Shown piece after piece: positions 25,990-34,403 of a DNA stretch of 64,000 nucleotides. Numbering within the stretch: position 1 is the first letter of the stretch; every line of letters begins with the position of its first letter. The position numbers and the translations under genes were made by a program. The stretch is from Streptomyces sp. NBC_00461 (GTDB lineage Bacteria > Actinomycetota > Actinomycetes > Streptomycetales > Streptomycetaceae). Location of the stretch: positions 5,365,001-5,429,000 of the forward strand of contig NZ_CP107902.1 in assembly GCF_036013935.1 (NCBI RefSeq), given 5' to 3'. The notes below the pieces were generated by a model that worked only from the letters and a program-made list of their open reading frames with translations, was not told the origin of the DNA and did not search any database.

Positions 25990-26628
25990 TCAGCCGCCGC
26001 CCATCCCGCCCTGGGCGGCGATCATGGTCATGGACAGTCCGCGTACGGTCTTCTCCAGGCCGGGGGCGAGGGTGCCGAGGCGGCCGGTGCAGGCGTCGAT
26101 GCGGTCCCGCAGCTCTCGGGCGTCCTGCCGCGAGACCACCGACCGGTTCTTGCCGGCCGCGGCCAGTGCCGCCAGAGCGGCGTCGGCGACGGGAATCCCG
26201 GCGACGGGTGCGTTGCCGTGCAGGACGGCCGACACACGGTCGCGCACCGCCCGGAGCGTGCCCGGATCCGACACGGTCACGCGCCGTCCGCCCAGGCGAA
26301 GCCGCGACGACTCGACGGTGAGGAGCCCCAGCGCGGCCAGCTGGTCCTCCACCGCCGTCAGGGTGCGCCCGCTGTGCCGCCGGACCAGCTGCTTCCAGCC
26401 GTGCCCGGGAGCCTCCCGCAGCATCTCGTCCAGAACGGGATCCCCCGTCGATCCCGTTCCGGCGACCGCCACGCTGCCGCCGCCGGTCTCCACCAGCCGC
26501 CCGCGCAGGGCGAGTTCGACCAGGACGGCGGTCCGGACGAGCAGCCCGGTCCGGGAGCGGTCGTACGGCCCCCGGGCCTCTTCGTCGTAGGCGAGCAGGT
26601 ACATGCGGTGATGGAGCGATTCGGTCAT
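25990..26628 (-). CDS. GPP34 (GOLPH3/Vps74-like) family protein
   Basis: 212 residues. N-terminal MTESLHHRMYLLAYDEEARGPYDRSRTGLLVRTAVLVELALRGRL matches the actinobacterial GPP34 family, related to eukaryotic Golgi phosphoprotein 3, which binds PI4P and sorts glycosyltransferases. The bacterial role is unknown. The protein is soluble with a Gly-rich tail (MIAAQGGMGGG). A TAGCGT box 7 nt before the ATG suggests a leaderless transcript; longer upstream starts are not supported. Confidence 0.8.
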   Translation of the reverse strand: MTESLHHRMYLLAYDEEARGPYDRSRTGLLVRTAVLVELALRGRLVETGGGSVAVAGTGSTGDPVLDEMLREAPGHGWKQLVRRHSGRTLTAVEDQLAALGLLTVESSRLRLGGRRVTVSDPGTLRAVRDRVSAVLHGNAPVAGIPVADAALAALAAAGKNRSVVSRQDARELRDRIDACTGRLGTLAPGLEKTVRGLSMTMIAAQGGMGGG

Positions 26629-26635
26629 ACCGATG

Positions 26636-26641
26636 ACGCTA
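26636..26641 (-). promoter_or_regulatory. -10 box TAGCGT (minus strand) before the GPP34 gene
   Basis: TAGCGT ends 7 nt before the ATG at 26628; no ribosome-binding site lies between. Confidence 0.5.
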
Positions 26642-26759
26642 CGGTCCGGCGGCGCGCCGTTGATCGGCCGCGCGAACGGATCCGCTCTGGGAGCACAGGA
26701 GGGAGCGGCGCGGTTTCTCCTCCTCAAGGATGAGCCGCCCCGCGGTCCCGCAAGCCGCG

Positions 26760-26804
26760 CTCAGGGGTTTCTCGCTCAGCAGTTTCCCGCTCACGGGTCT
26801 CTCG
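26760..26804. repeat. Three degenerate 15-bp tandem repeats
   Basis: CTCAGGGGTTTCTCG, CTCAGCAGTTTCCCG and CTCACGGGTCTCTCG in a row; the last covers the stop codon of the response regulator gene. Confidence 0.7.
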
Positions 26805-27450
26805 GCCGGACGAGGCCGTGATCGTACGCGGCGACCACGGCCTGTACCCGGTCCCGCAGGCCCAGCTTGCGCAGTACGCCGGTGACGTGGTTCTTGACGG
26901 TGGCCTCCGACAGGTCCAGCCGCCGGGCGATCTCCGCGTTCGACAGGGCCTGCCCGATCAGGGTGAGCACCTCCCGTTCCCGGCCGGACAGGCGCTCCAG
27001 GTCCGGCGGCGGCCGCAGGTCGGGCGCGGTGCGCAGGAAGCGGTCCAGGACACGGCGCGTCACCGAGGGCGCCAGCAGGGCGTCCCCGCGGGCCGTGAGA
27101 CGGATCGCCTCCACGAGTTCGGCGGGCCGGATGTCCTTCAGCAGGAACCCGCTGGCCCCGGCACGCAACGCCGCGACCACGTGCGTGTCGAGATCCCAGG
27201 TGGTCAGTACGAGCACGCGGGCCGGGCTGCCGCAGGCCACGATCTCCCGGGTCGCCTCGATGCCGTCCCGCACGGGCATCCGTACGTCCATCAGCACCAC
27301 GTCCGGCCGCAGTTCCCGCGTCAGCCGCACGGCCTCCTGGCCGTCGGACGCCTCGCCGACCACCTCCAGGTCGTCCCGCGCGTCGATGATCATCCGGAAG
27401 CCGGTACGCACCAGGGCCTGGTCGTCGGCCACCACCACGCGAAGGGTCAC
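26791..27450 (-). CDS. LuxR/NarL-family response regulator (system 3)
   Basis: 219 residues: receiver domain (VVVADDQALV, phospho-acceptor Asp in VVLMDVRMPVRDG, TTWD, KDIRP) and LuxR helix-turn-helix (LSGREREVLTLIGQALSNAEIARRLDLSEATVKNHVTGVLRKLGLRDR). GTG start overlaps the kinase stop by 4 bp. More distant from the regulators at 21390 and 23569 than those are from each other. Confidence 0.94.
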   Translation of the reverse strand: MTLRVVVADDQALVRTGFRMIIDARDDLEVVGEASDGQEAVRLTRELRPDVVLMDVRMPVRDGIEATREIVACGSPARVLVLTTWDLDTHVVAALRAGASGFLLKDIRPAELVEAIRLTARGDALLAPSVTRRVLDRFLRTAPDLRPPPDLERLSGREREVLTLIGQALSNAEIARRLDLSEATVKNHVTGVLRKLGLRDRVQAVVAAYDHGLVRPRDP

Positions 27451-28625
27451 GACGCGTACTCCATCGGCAGTTCCGCCTCCACCGCGAACCCGCCCCCGGC
27501 GGCCGGGCCCGCCCGCAGGCTCCCGCCCAGCATGCGGGCCCGTTCCCGCATCCCCACCAGGCCCCGTCCCGCGCCCGCCCTGGCGGACCGGGCGGGCGGC
27601 GTACGCCCGTTGTCGGCCACGGTGATCCGGATCCGCCCACCGTCGGCCGTCACCGACAGGCGCACCTCGTCGGCGCCGACGGCGTGCCGCAGCGCGTTGG
27701 TCACGGCCTCCTGCGCGATCCGGTACGCCGCGAGGTCCACGGCCGCCGGCAGACCACCGGCCGGAACGCCCTCACGGTCCAGACGCACCGTCATGCCCGC
27801 CGCCCGCACGGCATCGGCAAGCTCGTCCAGCCGCGCGAGCCCGGGTCGCGGAGCCCGCTCCCCGTCGACGGGATCCCCCTCCGCCGGATCCTCCGCCGCC
27901 GAATCCCCGGCCTCCGGATCTCTCTCCTCCGGATCTCTCTCCTCCGGATCCCTCTCCTCCGGACCGAACGCCCGCAGCAGCAACCGCAGTTCGTCCAGCG
28001 CCGAGCGCCCCGCGGTGTCGATCGCCCGCAATGCCTGCCGGGCCTGCTCGGGACGATCACCGAACACGTCCTCCGCGGCGCCCGCCTGAATGACCATCAC
28101 CGACAGGGTGTGAGCGACCACGTCGTGCACCTCCCGCGCGATACGGGCCCGTTCCTCCGCGACCGCCCGTCGTGTCTCCGCCGCCGCTCGCGCCCGTTGC
28201 GCCCGGCGCCACTGCCCCACGGTCCATGCCAGCAGCACCGCCAGCAGACAGATGGCCACGGCCCCCGGGCCACCGGAGACGAACCCGAGCCCCGACAGGG
28301 CGCACATCCCCGCAAGCGCCGCCACCGACACCCGCCTCGGCCGCGTGGCCGACAGCACGCACAACGCGACCTGCGCCGCGAGCAGCGCCCCAGTCAACGT
28401 CACTGCGGGAAGCAGCGCCCACACGGCGACACCCGTGATCACACCGACGCCCAGTACGGCGAGGGGCCCGCGCAGCACCCACCTCAGAGAACCGGCCTGC
28501 GCGACGACCAGAACGACCCCCGCGGCCAGCCGCCAGCCCGTGCCGACGGCGAGCACCGACGTGCCGAGCACCCCGAGCACCAGACCGGCCGACCCGCACC
28601 ACAGCCAACGCGCGTCCCGACTCAC
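27447..28625 (-). CDS. Sensor histidine kinase, NarL/DesK type (system 3)
   Basis: 392 residues: about five N-terminal membrane helices (residues 8-140), HisKA_3 with His in EERARIAREVHDVVAHTLSV, and an HATPase with DLAAYRIAQEAVTNALRHA and GAGRGLVGMRERA. Between them is a charged linker with three 5-residue repeats (PEERD) encoded by 15-bp tandem repeats. The GTG start overlaps the stop of the upstream ATP-binding gene (GTGA), so it is translationally coupled. A TAGGGT box 6 nt before the GTG could also start a leaderless mRNA. Confidence 0.9.
   Translation of the reverse strand: MSRDARWLWCGSAGLVLGVLGTSVLAVGTGWRLAAGVVLVVAQAGSLRWVLRGPLAVLGVGVITGVAVWALLPAVTLTGALLAAQVALCVLSATRPRRVSVAALAGMCALSGLGFVSGGPGAVAICLLAVLLAWTVGQWRRAQRARAAAETRRAVAEERARIAREVHDVVAHTLSVMVIQAGAAEDVFGDRPEQARQALRAIDTAGRSALDELRLLLRAFGPEERDPEERDPEERDPEAGDSAAEDPAEGDPVDGERAPRPGLARLDELADAVRAAGMTVRLDREGVPAGGLPAAVDLAAYRIAQEAVTNALRHAVGADEVRLSVTADGGRIRITVADNGRTPPARSARAGAGRGLVGMRERARMLGGSLRAGPAAGGGFAVEAELPMEYAS
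27914..27962. repeat. 15-bp tandem repeats inside the kinase linker
   Basis: Three near-identical units of the form ggatctctctcctcc encode (PEERD)3 between the phosphotransfer and ATPase domains. Confidence 0.85.
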
Positions 28626-29041
28626 GCCCCGACCCTACCGAGCAGTTCGCACCAGACGTACTTGCCACGGTTGCCGAATCTGGACAGCGGCTGCCAGCCC
28701 CAGAGGTCGGAGCAGGCCCGTACGAGGGTGAGGCCCCGGCCGCCCTCGGCGGTGAGGTCCGCCGCCTCGGCCGGGGAGTCGGGCGGTTCGGGGTCCGCGT
28801 CCCATGCGCCGAGGCGGAGTACGCCGGGGGAGTAGCGGACGCGGAGGGCGGCGGGGCCCTTGGTGTGCAGTACGGCGTTGGAGATCAGCTCGGTTGCGAG
28901 GAGCTCCGCGGTGTCGACCAACGTGATCAGGCCGTGCATGGTCAGGATCAGACGGAGGGTGCGACGACACACGGTGACGGCGCGGGGGTCGTTGGGGATG
29001 TAGAGGGAGTACTCCCAGGACTCGGGATCGTTTTCGGGCAC
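28622..29041 (-). CDS. AbaA-like ATP-binding regulator (anti-sigma HATPase fold)
   Basis: 139 residues with the small GHKL ATPase fold used by RsbW/AbaA-type proteins: ATELISNAVLHTKGPAALRVRY (N box), LGAWDADP (G1) and GGRGLTLVRACSDLWGWQP (G2). The GTG at 29041 follows AGGAG with 8-nt spacing. It diverges from an XRE/DUF397 pair, the classic Streptomyces whiJ/abaA-like triad. Its stop overlaps the start of a sensor kinase gene, which is an unusual extension of the triad. Confidence 0.85.
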   Translation of the reverse strand: MPENDPESWEYSLYIPNDPRAVTVCRRTLRLILTMHGLITLVDTAELLATELISNAVLHTKGPAALRVRYSPGVLRLGAWDADPEPPDSPAEAADLTAEGGRGLTLVRACSDLWGWQPLSRFGNRGKYVWCELLGRVGA

Positions 29042-29264
29042 GGCTGAACTCCTGTGGGGCAGAGGGGAGTTGAGGAGGGGGCAGGTGGCAGTGCCGCCGC
29101 CGTCGTGGCAGGACGGTGCGGTGCGCTTCCGGCACCCCGGGGTTTCGCAGCGTGTGCGTCGCGTCACTGACGGTATGGCATCAATTCGTGCCAGCGCAAC
29201 CGGCTGTCGTAACCTGACACCCGAACGTGCCGTACCGGCAGAGGCGTTGAGAGCAGGAGGGTGC

Positions 29265-30116
29265 ATGCCGCCGAGGAGTAACCCCACTGCGCGTCAGGTG
29301 CGGTTGGGGACCGAACTGCGCAGGCTGCGCGAGGCTGCCGGGCTGAAGGCGCGGGATGCGGCGGCATTCCTCAACTCGACTTCGGGCCAGATGAGTCACG
29401 TGGAGCTGGGCATCGCGGCCATCAGCCCGGAGCGGGTTCGCAGGCTTGCCGCCTACTACGCCTGCATGGACGATGCGTTGATCGAAGCGCTGGTGGTGAT
29501 GGCGACCGATCGGACGCGTGGCTGGTGGGAGGAGTACAGGGGCGTTCTGTCGCAGGTGAACCTGGACGTGGCCGAGGCCGAATACCACGCGAGATACATG
29601 CGGGACATCGTCATCACCCGTATCCCGGGGCTCCTGCAGACCCCCGACTACGCCCGAGCGGTGTTTGCCTACATGAATCCGGGGCTCCCCGAGAGGGAAG
29701 TGGACGCCAAGGTGGAGTTCCGCATGAGGCGTCGTACCGCTGTCGACGGCGACGACCCCGTCCCGTACGAGGCGATCATTCACGAGATCGCACTGCGGCT
29801 CCGGGTCTCCGGCCGTGAGGTCTCGCGTGCCCAACTGCGGCAAATCTTGGACCTGGTGGAGCAGGGGCACGCCACTGTGCGCGTTATCCCCATCGACCAG
29901 GACGGCTTCGCCGGTTCAGGAGCATCGATGATGTACGCGGGCGGCCCCATTCCGCAGCTGGACACGGTGCTACGGGACTCGCCCGCCGGCGTCGGTTTCA
30001 TTGATGCCGAAGCCCAGCTGAATCGACTGCGGACGTTGATTCATAGGGTGGAGGAGGCGTCGCTGGACCCCATGGCGTCGCGCGACTTCATTCACCGCCT
30101 GGCGAAGGAAATCTGA
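29265..30116 (+). CDS. XRE-family regulator with DUF5753 (WhiJ/Scr1-like)
   Basis: 283 residues: N-terminal helix-turn-helix (LGTELRRLREAAGLKARDAAAFLNSTSGQMSHVELG) then a DUF5753 domain (ARYMRDIVITRIPGLLQTPDYARAVF, QLRQILDLVEQGHATVRVIPI, GVGFIDAEAQLNRLRTLIHRVEEASLDP). AGGAGGG sits 3-4 nt before the ATG. These proteins work with the small DUF397 partner encoded next door to control development and antibiotic production. One related pair has been described as a toxin-antitoxin pair. It overlaps the DUF397 gene by 1 bp. Confidence 0.93.
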   Translation: MPPRSNPTARQVRLGTELRRLREAAGLKARDAAAFLNSTSGQMSHVELGIAAISPERVRRLAAYYACMDDALIEALVVMATDRTRGWWEEYRGVLSQVNLDVAEAEYHARYMRDIVITRIPGLLQTPDYARAVFAYMNPGLPEREVDAKVEFRMRRRTAVDGDDPVPYEAIIHEIALRLRVSGREVSRAQLRQILDLVEQGHATVRVIPIDQDGFAGSGASMMYAGGPIPQLDTVLRDSPAGVGFIDAEAQLNRLRTLIHRVEEASLDPMASRDFIHRLAKEI

Positions 30117-30316
30117 TGAATTGGCGTAAGTCCACGTACTCCGATGGCGGCGAGGGCGACACCTGCGTCGAGGTAGCCCCCCTCCCTACCCGAATAGCCA
30201 TCCGCGACTCCAAGGCCCCGGCCCGAGCCACCCTCACCTTCCCCACCCCCGCTTTCACCGCCCTGATCGACCACCTGAAGGAACACCCCTGGTCAGAGAC
30301 GGGGATCCCGGGCTAG
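30116..30316 (+). CDS. DUF397 domain small partner protein
   Basis: 66 residues of the DUF397 family: MNWRKSTYSDGGEGDTCVEVA, then VAIRDSK-like (IAIRDSKAP) and LTFPTPAFTALIDHLK. Start and upstream stop share one base (TGATG), so it is coupled to the XRE gene. DUF397 proteins act as partners or antidotes of XRE/DUF5753 regulators. Its TAG stop forms part of the next gene's -10 box. Confidence 0.93.
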   Translation: MNWRKSTYSDGGEGDTCVEVAPLPTRIAIRDSKAPARATLTFPTPAFTALIDHLKEHPWSETGIPG

Positions 30317-30319
30317 CGT
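30314..30319 (+). promoter_or_regulatory. -10 box TAGCGT made from the DUF397 stop codon
   Basis: TAGCGT starts with the DUF397 stop and ends 6 nt before the P450 ATG; no ribosome-binding site is seen. Confidence 0.55.
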
Positions 30320-30325
30320 CCCTGC

Positions 30326-31528
30326 ATGGCTGTCTTTGATCCCTGGGACCCGGCGTTCCTCGCCGACCCGTACCCCGCCTACGCCGAGCTGCGTGCCAAG
30401 GGCCGTGTGCACTACTTCGAGCCCACGGGCCAGTGGCTGGTGCCGCACCATGCCGATGTCTCGGCGCTGCTCAGGGACCGGCGCCTCGGGCGGACGTATC
30501 TGCACCGGTTCAGCCATGAGGACTTCGGACGGACCGCGCCCCCGGCGGAGCACGAGCCGTTCCACACGCTCAACGACCACGGGATGCTCGACCTGGAGCC
30601 CCCGGACCACACCAGGATCCGGCGCCTGGTGTCGAAGGCGTTCACGCCGCGGACGGTCGAGCAGCTCAAGCCGTATGTCACCGACCTCGCCGCGGACCTC
30701 GTGGACCGGCTCGTCGAGAAGGGCGGCGGGGACCTGCTCAGCGATGTCGCCGAGCCGCTCCCCGTCGCCGTCATCGCAGAGATGCTGGGTATCCCGGAGT
30801 CGGACCGGGCCCCGCTGCGGCCCTGGTCTGCGGACATCTGCGGGATGTACGAGCTGAACCCGCCGCGGGAGACGGCGCGGAAGGCGGTGCGGGCCTCGGT
30901 CGAGTTCTCGGAGTATCTGCGGGAACTGATCGCCGAGCGGCGCAAGGAGCCCGGCGAGGACCTCATCTCCGGGCTGATCGCCGCGTACGACGAGGGGGAC
31001 CGCCTCACCGAGCAGGAGATGATCTCGACCTGCGTGCTGCTCCTGAACGCCGGTCACGAGGCCACCGTGAACTCCACCGTCAACGGCTGGTACGCCCTCT
31101 TCCGCAACCCCGACCAGCTCGCGGCCCTGCGCGCCGACCGCTCCCTCGTCCCGTCCGCCGTCGAAGAGCTGATGCGCTACGACACCCCGCTCCAGCTCTT
31201 CGAGCGCTGGGTGCTGGACGAGATCGAGATCGACGGGACCACGATCCCCCGGGGCGCGGAGATCGCGATGCTCTTCGGCTCGGCGAATCACGACCCTGCG
31301 GTGTTCCAGAACCCCGGGCGGCTCGACCTCACCCGTCAGGACAACCCGCACATCTCCTTCAGCGCCGGCCTCCACTACTGCATCGGCGCCCCGCTCGCCC
31401 GTATCGAACTGGCGGCGTCCATGACGGCCCTCCTCGACCGGGCCCCGACACTGACCCTCGCCGCCGAGCCGGAGCGGAAGCCGAACTTCGTGATCCGGGG
31501 GCTGGAGGGGCTCGCCGTCACGGTCTGA
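30326..31528 (+). CDS. Cytochrome P450
   Basis: 400-residue soluble class I P450. Visible: I-helix oxygen-binding region LLNAGHEATVNS, the ExxR motif in VEELMRYDTPLQLFER, and the heme loop FSAGLHYCIGAPLARIE with its Cys ligand. No ferredoxin or reductase gene is adjacent, so electrons must come from elsewhere. Not part of a visible biosynthetic cluster; substrate unknown. The AGHEAT variant of the AGxDT motif is common in bacterial CYPs. Confidence 0.95.
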   Translation: MAVFDPWDPAFLADPYPAYAELRAKGRVHYFEPTGQWLVPHHADVSALLRDRRLGRTYLHRFSHEDFGRTAPPAEHEPFHTLNDHGMLDLEPPDHTRIRRLVSKAFTPRTVEQLKPYVTDLAADLVDRLVEKGGGDLLSDVAEPLPVAVIAEMLGIPESDRAPLRPWSADICGMYELNPPRETARKAVRASVEFSEYLRELIAERRKEPGEDLISGLIAAYDEGDRLTEQEMISTCVLLLNAGHEATVNSTVNGWYALFRNPDQLAALRADRSLVPSAVEELMRYDTPLQLFERWVLDEIEIDGTTIPRGAEIAMLFGSANHDPAVFQNPGRLDLTRQDNPHISFSAGLHYCIGAPLARIELAASMTALLDRAPTLTLAAEPERKPNFVIRGLEGLAVTV

Positions 31529-31529
31529 G

Positions 31530-31757
31530 TCACGGCCTGAGACGTCGGACCAGCGCCCACACGACCAGGGACGCGGCGGTTCCGCCGAGGATCGCCAGCG
31601 GCAGTTCGGCGTAGAGCACGCTCCAGTCCGGGCTCTGTTCGAACCGCCACAGCCGCGCCCGGACGTCGACCGCCCACACCGCGAGCCCGGCGCCCGCGCC
31701 CACGGCCGCGGTCAGACAGCCCGCGGCGGCCTGCATGCGTTGTCCCATGTCCGGCAT
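31530..31757 (-). CDS. Small two-helix membrane protein
   Basis: 75 residues with two hydrophobic helices (about 9-31 and 48-70) and a basic C-terminus (RRLRP). It lies 62 bp downstream of the ABC permease on the same strand and ends 1 bp from the P450 stop. Start uncertain: ATGs at 31757, 31748 and 31736 are possible and no good ribosome-binding site is visible. It could be the last gene of the exporter operon. No family recognised. Confidence 0.5.
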   Translation of the reverse strand: MPDMGQRMQAAAGCLTAAVGAGAGLAVWAVDVRARLWRFEQSPDWSVLYAELPLAILGGTAASLVVWALVRRLRP

Positions 31758-31819
31758 GGACGCCCGCAGGCCGCTCGGGGGTTCCCCGCACAGGTCAGCT
31801 CGTGGTCGGTCGTGCCTGC

Positions 31820-33427
31820 TCAGCTCGTGAGGTCCCGGCGTCGTAGACCGGCCAGTCCCGCGGTCACCAGCGCCGCCGCCACCCCGAGCAGGATCAGTAC
31901 CGGGCCCCACTCCATCGCCCCGCCGGGCAGCTTCGGCAGGTGGCCGAAGGGGGACACGTCGAGCACCGCCTGCGGGACGTCCAGTGCGGGGCCGACCCAG
32001 CCGATCAGCAGCACCGCCCCCGCGACTCCCCAGGCCGCCAGCGCCAGCCGAGGCGCCACGCCGTACAGCAGCACCGCGATCCCGCCGATCACCCACACCC
32101 CGGCGACCTGCACCAGGCACGCCCCCAGGATCGACCCGACCTCCTTGCCGTAGCCGACGGTGAAGCCGAGGCCCGTCAGGAGCATGAGCAGTACGGATCC
32201 GCCGAAGGCGATCACCAGGTGGCCGGCGGCCCACCGCACGCGCCCCACCGCGTTCGCCAGGACCGGCTCCGCCCGGCCCGACGTCTCCTCGCCGTTCAGG
32301 CGCAGGACCGAGCCGACGACGTACAGCGCGGCGATCAGGCCCATCATCCCGACCATGGATGCCAGGAACGCGTCCGTGATCCCGCTCCGGCCGCCCATCC
32401 GCTCGAAGATCTCGCGGGCCTTCTCGTTGTCGCCGACCAGGTCGGCCACGCCGTCCGCCAGGCCGCCGTAGACGACGCCGACGACGAAGAAGGCGATGCC
32501 CCAGCCGTACACGCTGCCCCGCTGCAGCCGCCACGCCAGCGCGCCCGCCGTGCCGAGCCGGCCGACCGCCGGTCCGGGGCGGGTCGGCAGGAAGCTCATG
32601 CCGATGTCCCGGCGGCCCGCGAGCCCGTAGGCCACCGCGCCCTGGAGCAGTACCGCCCCCGCGAACAGCAGCAGCACCCACCAGCGTTCGTCGGCGTACG
32701 GGCGCAGGTTCTCCAGCCAGCCCAGCGGCGACAGCCAGGTCAGTACCGAGGAGCCGTCGTCCGCCGCCGAGTCGCCCGCCGCGCGCAGGACGAAGGCCAG
32801 GCCGAGCACCGCCGCCGTCAGGCCACGGGCCAGCCGCGCGCTCTCCGTGAGCTGGGCGACGATCGCCGCCATCGTGGCGAAGACCAGGCCCACCGCCGCG
32901 AGCCCGAGGCCCAAGGCCACGGCCCCGGTCGTTCCCTGCCCGGCCAGGCCACCGGCAACCAGCAGCGCCAGTACGGCATTCGCGACCGCCGCCGCGAGGA
33001 GGGCCGCCGTCAGGGAGGCCCGGCGACCCACCATCCCGGACGCCACCAGCTCCTGGCGGCCGCTCTCCTCCTCGTCCCGGGTGTGCCGTACGACGACCAT
33101 CAGACTCATCGCCGCCGCGAGCGCACCCGCGTACACGCCGACGCGCCAGGCCGTCAGTGCACCGACCGAGGTGTCGAAGACCGGGCCGATCAGCGCGCGG
33201 AAGGAAGCGTTGGTCGCCACCTGGTGGATCAGGTCGGCGCGTTCGGCCGGGGTGCCGTAGAGGTTCTTCAGCGTGTTCGGCATGGAGAGGACCATGAGCG
33301 CGTTCACGCCGACCCAGACCGGGATCATCACGCGGTCACGGCGCAGGGCGAAGCGCAACAGGGTTGCGGTGCCCGCGAGTTGGCGGCTGCCCGACCTCGG
33401 TGCCGAGAGCGTCGTCATCGTGGTCAT
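31820..33427 (-). CDS. ABC exporter permease (polyketide-antibiotic exporter type)
   Basis: 535 residues with about 12 hydrophobic helices arranged as two six-helix halves, typical of the COG3559 exporters in which both permease halves are fused. Each half has a cytosolic ...[19 protein letters not shown] / [20 protein letters not shown] motif, the coupling-helix signature of this family. GTG/ATG overlap of 4 bp with the ATPase gene. Regulated by the adjacent divergent repressor in all likelihood. Substrate unknown; tetronasin/antibiotic exporters belong to this family. Confidence 0.9.
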   Translation of the reverse strand: MTTMTTLSAPRSGSRQLAGTATLLRFALRRDRVMIPVWVGVNALMVLSMPNTLKNLYGTPAERADLIHQVATNASFRALIGPVFDTSVGALTAWRVGVYAGALAAAMSLMVVVRHTRDEEESGRQELVASGMVGRRASLTAALLAAAVANAVLALLVAGGLAGQGTTGAVALGLGLAAVGLVFATMAAIVAQLTESARLARGLTAAVLGLAFVLRAAGDSAADDGSSVLTWLSPLGWLENLRPYADERWWVLLLFAGAVLLQGAVAYGLAGRRDIGMSFLPTRPGPAVGRLGTAGALAWRLQRGSVYGWGIAFFVVGVVYGGLADGVADLVGDNEKAREIFERMGGRSGITDAFLASMVGMMGLIAALYVVGSVLRLNGEETSGRAEPVLANAVGRVRWAAGHLVIAFGGSVLLMLLTGLGFTVGYGKEVGSILGACLVQVAGVWVIGGIAVLLYGVAPRLALAAWGVAGAVLLIGWVGPALDVPQAVLDVSPFGHLPKLPGGAMEWGPVLILLGVAAALVTAGLAGLRRRDLTS

Positions 33428-34329
33428 CGGGCCGCCACCTCCTCCTGCCCGTCCTGGTAGTGCCGCAGGAACAGCTCCTCGAGGGTCGGCGGGGTCGAGG
33501 TCAGTGACCGTACGCCCGACTCGCTCAGCGAGCGCAGCACGGCGTCCAGCTTGTCGGTGTCGACCTGGAGGCGGACCCGACGGCCCTGCACGTCGAGGTC
33601 ATGGACGCCGGGCAGGTGCGCCAACCCGTTGGGCGCGCCCGCGAGTTCGGCCGTCACGCTCGTCCGGGTCAGATGGCGCAGCTCGGCCAGCGAGCCGCTC
33701 TCCACCGTGCGGCCCTTGCGGATGATGCTCACCCGGTCGCAGAGCTCCTCGACCTCGCTGAGGATGTGCGACGACAGGAGAATGGTCCTGCCCCGGTCCC
33801 GCTCCTCCTCCACGCAGCGCTGGAAGACCTCCTCCATCAGCGGGTCCAGGCCCGAGGTCGGCTCGTCCAGGATCAGCAGGTCCACGTCCGAGGCGAACGC
33901 CGCGACCAGGGCGACCTTCTGGCGGTTGCCCTTGGAGTACGTGCGGCCCTTCTTGGTGGGGTCCAGCTCGAACCGTTCGATCAGGTCGGCACGGCGGGCC
34001 GGGTCCAGACCTCCGCGCAGACGGCCGTAGAGGTCGATGACCTCACCGCCCGACAGGTTCCTCCAGAGCGTCACGTCGCCGGGGACGTACGCGATCCGGC
34101 GGCGCACCTCCACCGCGTCCTGCCACGGGTCGCGGCCGAGCACCTGGGTGGCGCCGGCGTCGGCACGCAGCAGGCCGAGCAGGACGCGGATGGTGGTGGA
34201 CTTGCCGGCGCCGTTCGGGCCGAGGAAGCCGTGGACCTCGCCGGTGTCGACGTCCAGGTCGAGGCCGTCCAGGGCGTGGGTCCCGCCGAACGACTTGTGG
34301 AGCCCGGAGACGGTGATTGCCTTCGTCAT
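33424..34329 (-). CDS. ABC exporter ATP-binding protein
   Basis: 301 residues: Walker [12 protein letters not shown] loop/YVPGDVTLW, signature [10 protein letters not shown] (in place of LSGGQ), Walker [14 protein letters not shown] and H loop SSHILSE, then a C-terminal DrrA-type extension that is probably regulatory ([20 protein letters not shown]...). First gene of the operon with the permease. Confidence 0.95.
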   Translation of the reverse strand: MTKAITVSGLHKSFGGTHALDGLDLDVDTGEVHGFLGPNGAGKSTTIRVLLGLLRADAGATQVLGRDPWQDAVEVRRRIAYVPGDVTLWRNLSGGEVIDLYGRLRGGLDPARRADLIERFELDPTKKGRTYSKGNRQKVALVAAFASDVDLLILDEPTSGLDPLMEEVFQRCVEEERDRGRTILLSSHILSEVEELCDRVSIIRKGRTVESGSLAELRHLTRTSVTAELAGAPNGLAHLPGVHDLDVQGRRVRLQVDTDKLDAVLRSLSESGVRSLTSTPPTLEELFLRHYQDGQEEVAAR

Positions 34330-34341
34330 GATTCTGAACGT

Positions 34342-34378
34342 ACGCTTCTTTCAGAAATTTGTGAAGTTAAGGAAGCGT
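34342..34378. promoter_or_regulatory. AT-rich palindromic operator between exporter and repressor
   Basis: Nested inverted repeats: outer arms ACGCTTC (34342-34348) and GAAGCGT (34372-34378), inner near-palindrome TTCAGAAATTTGTGAA (34350-34365) with one mismatch per arm. It occupies the 74-bp divergent gap, so a dimer bound there would cover both promoters. Confidence 0.65.
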
Positions 34379-34390
34379 ATAAAGCCCGGA

Positions 34391-34396
34391 TAGGGT
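34391..34396 (+). promoter_or_regulatory. -10 box TAGGGT before the repressor gene
   Basis: TAGGGT ends 7 nt before the ATG at 34404, the leaderless arrangement. The operator palindrome lies about 25 bp upstream, over the expected -35 region. Confidence 0.55.
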
Positions 34397-34403
34397 GGTG
34401 ACC

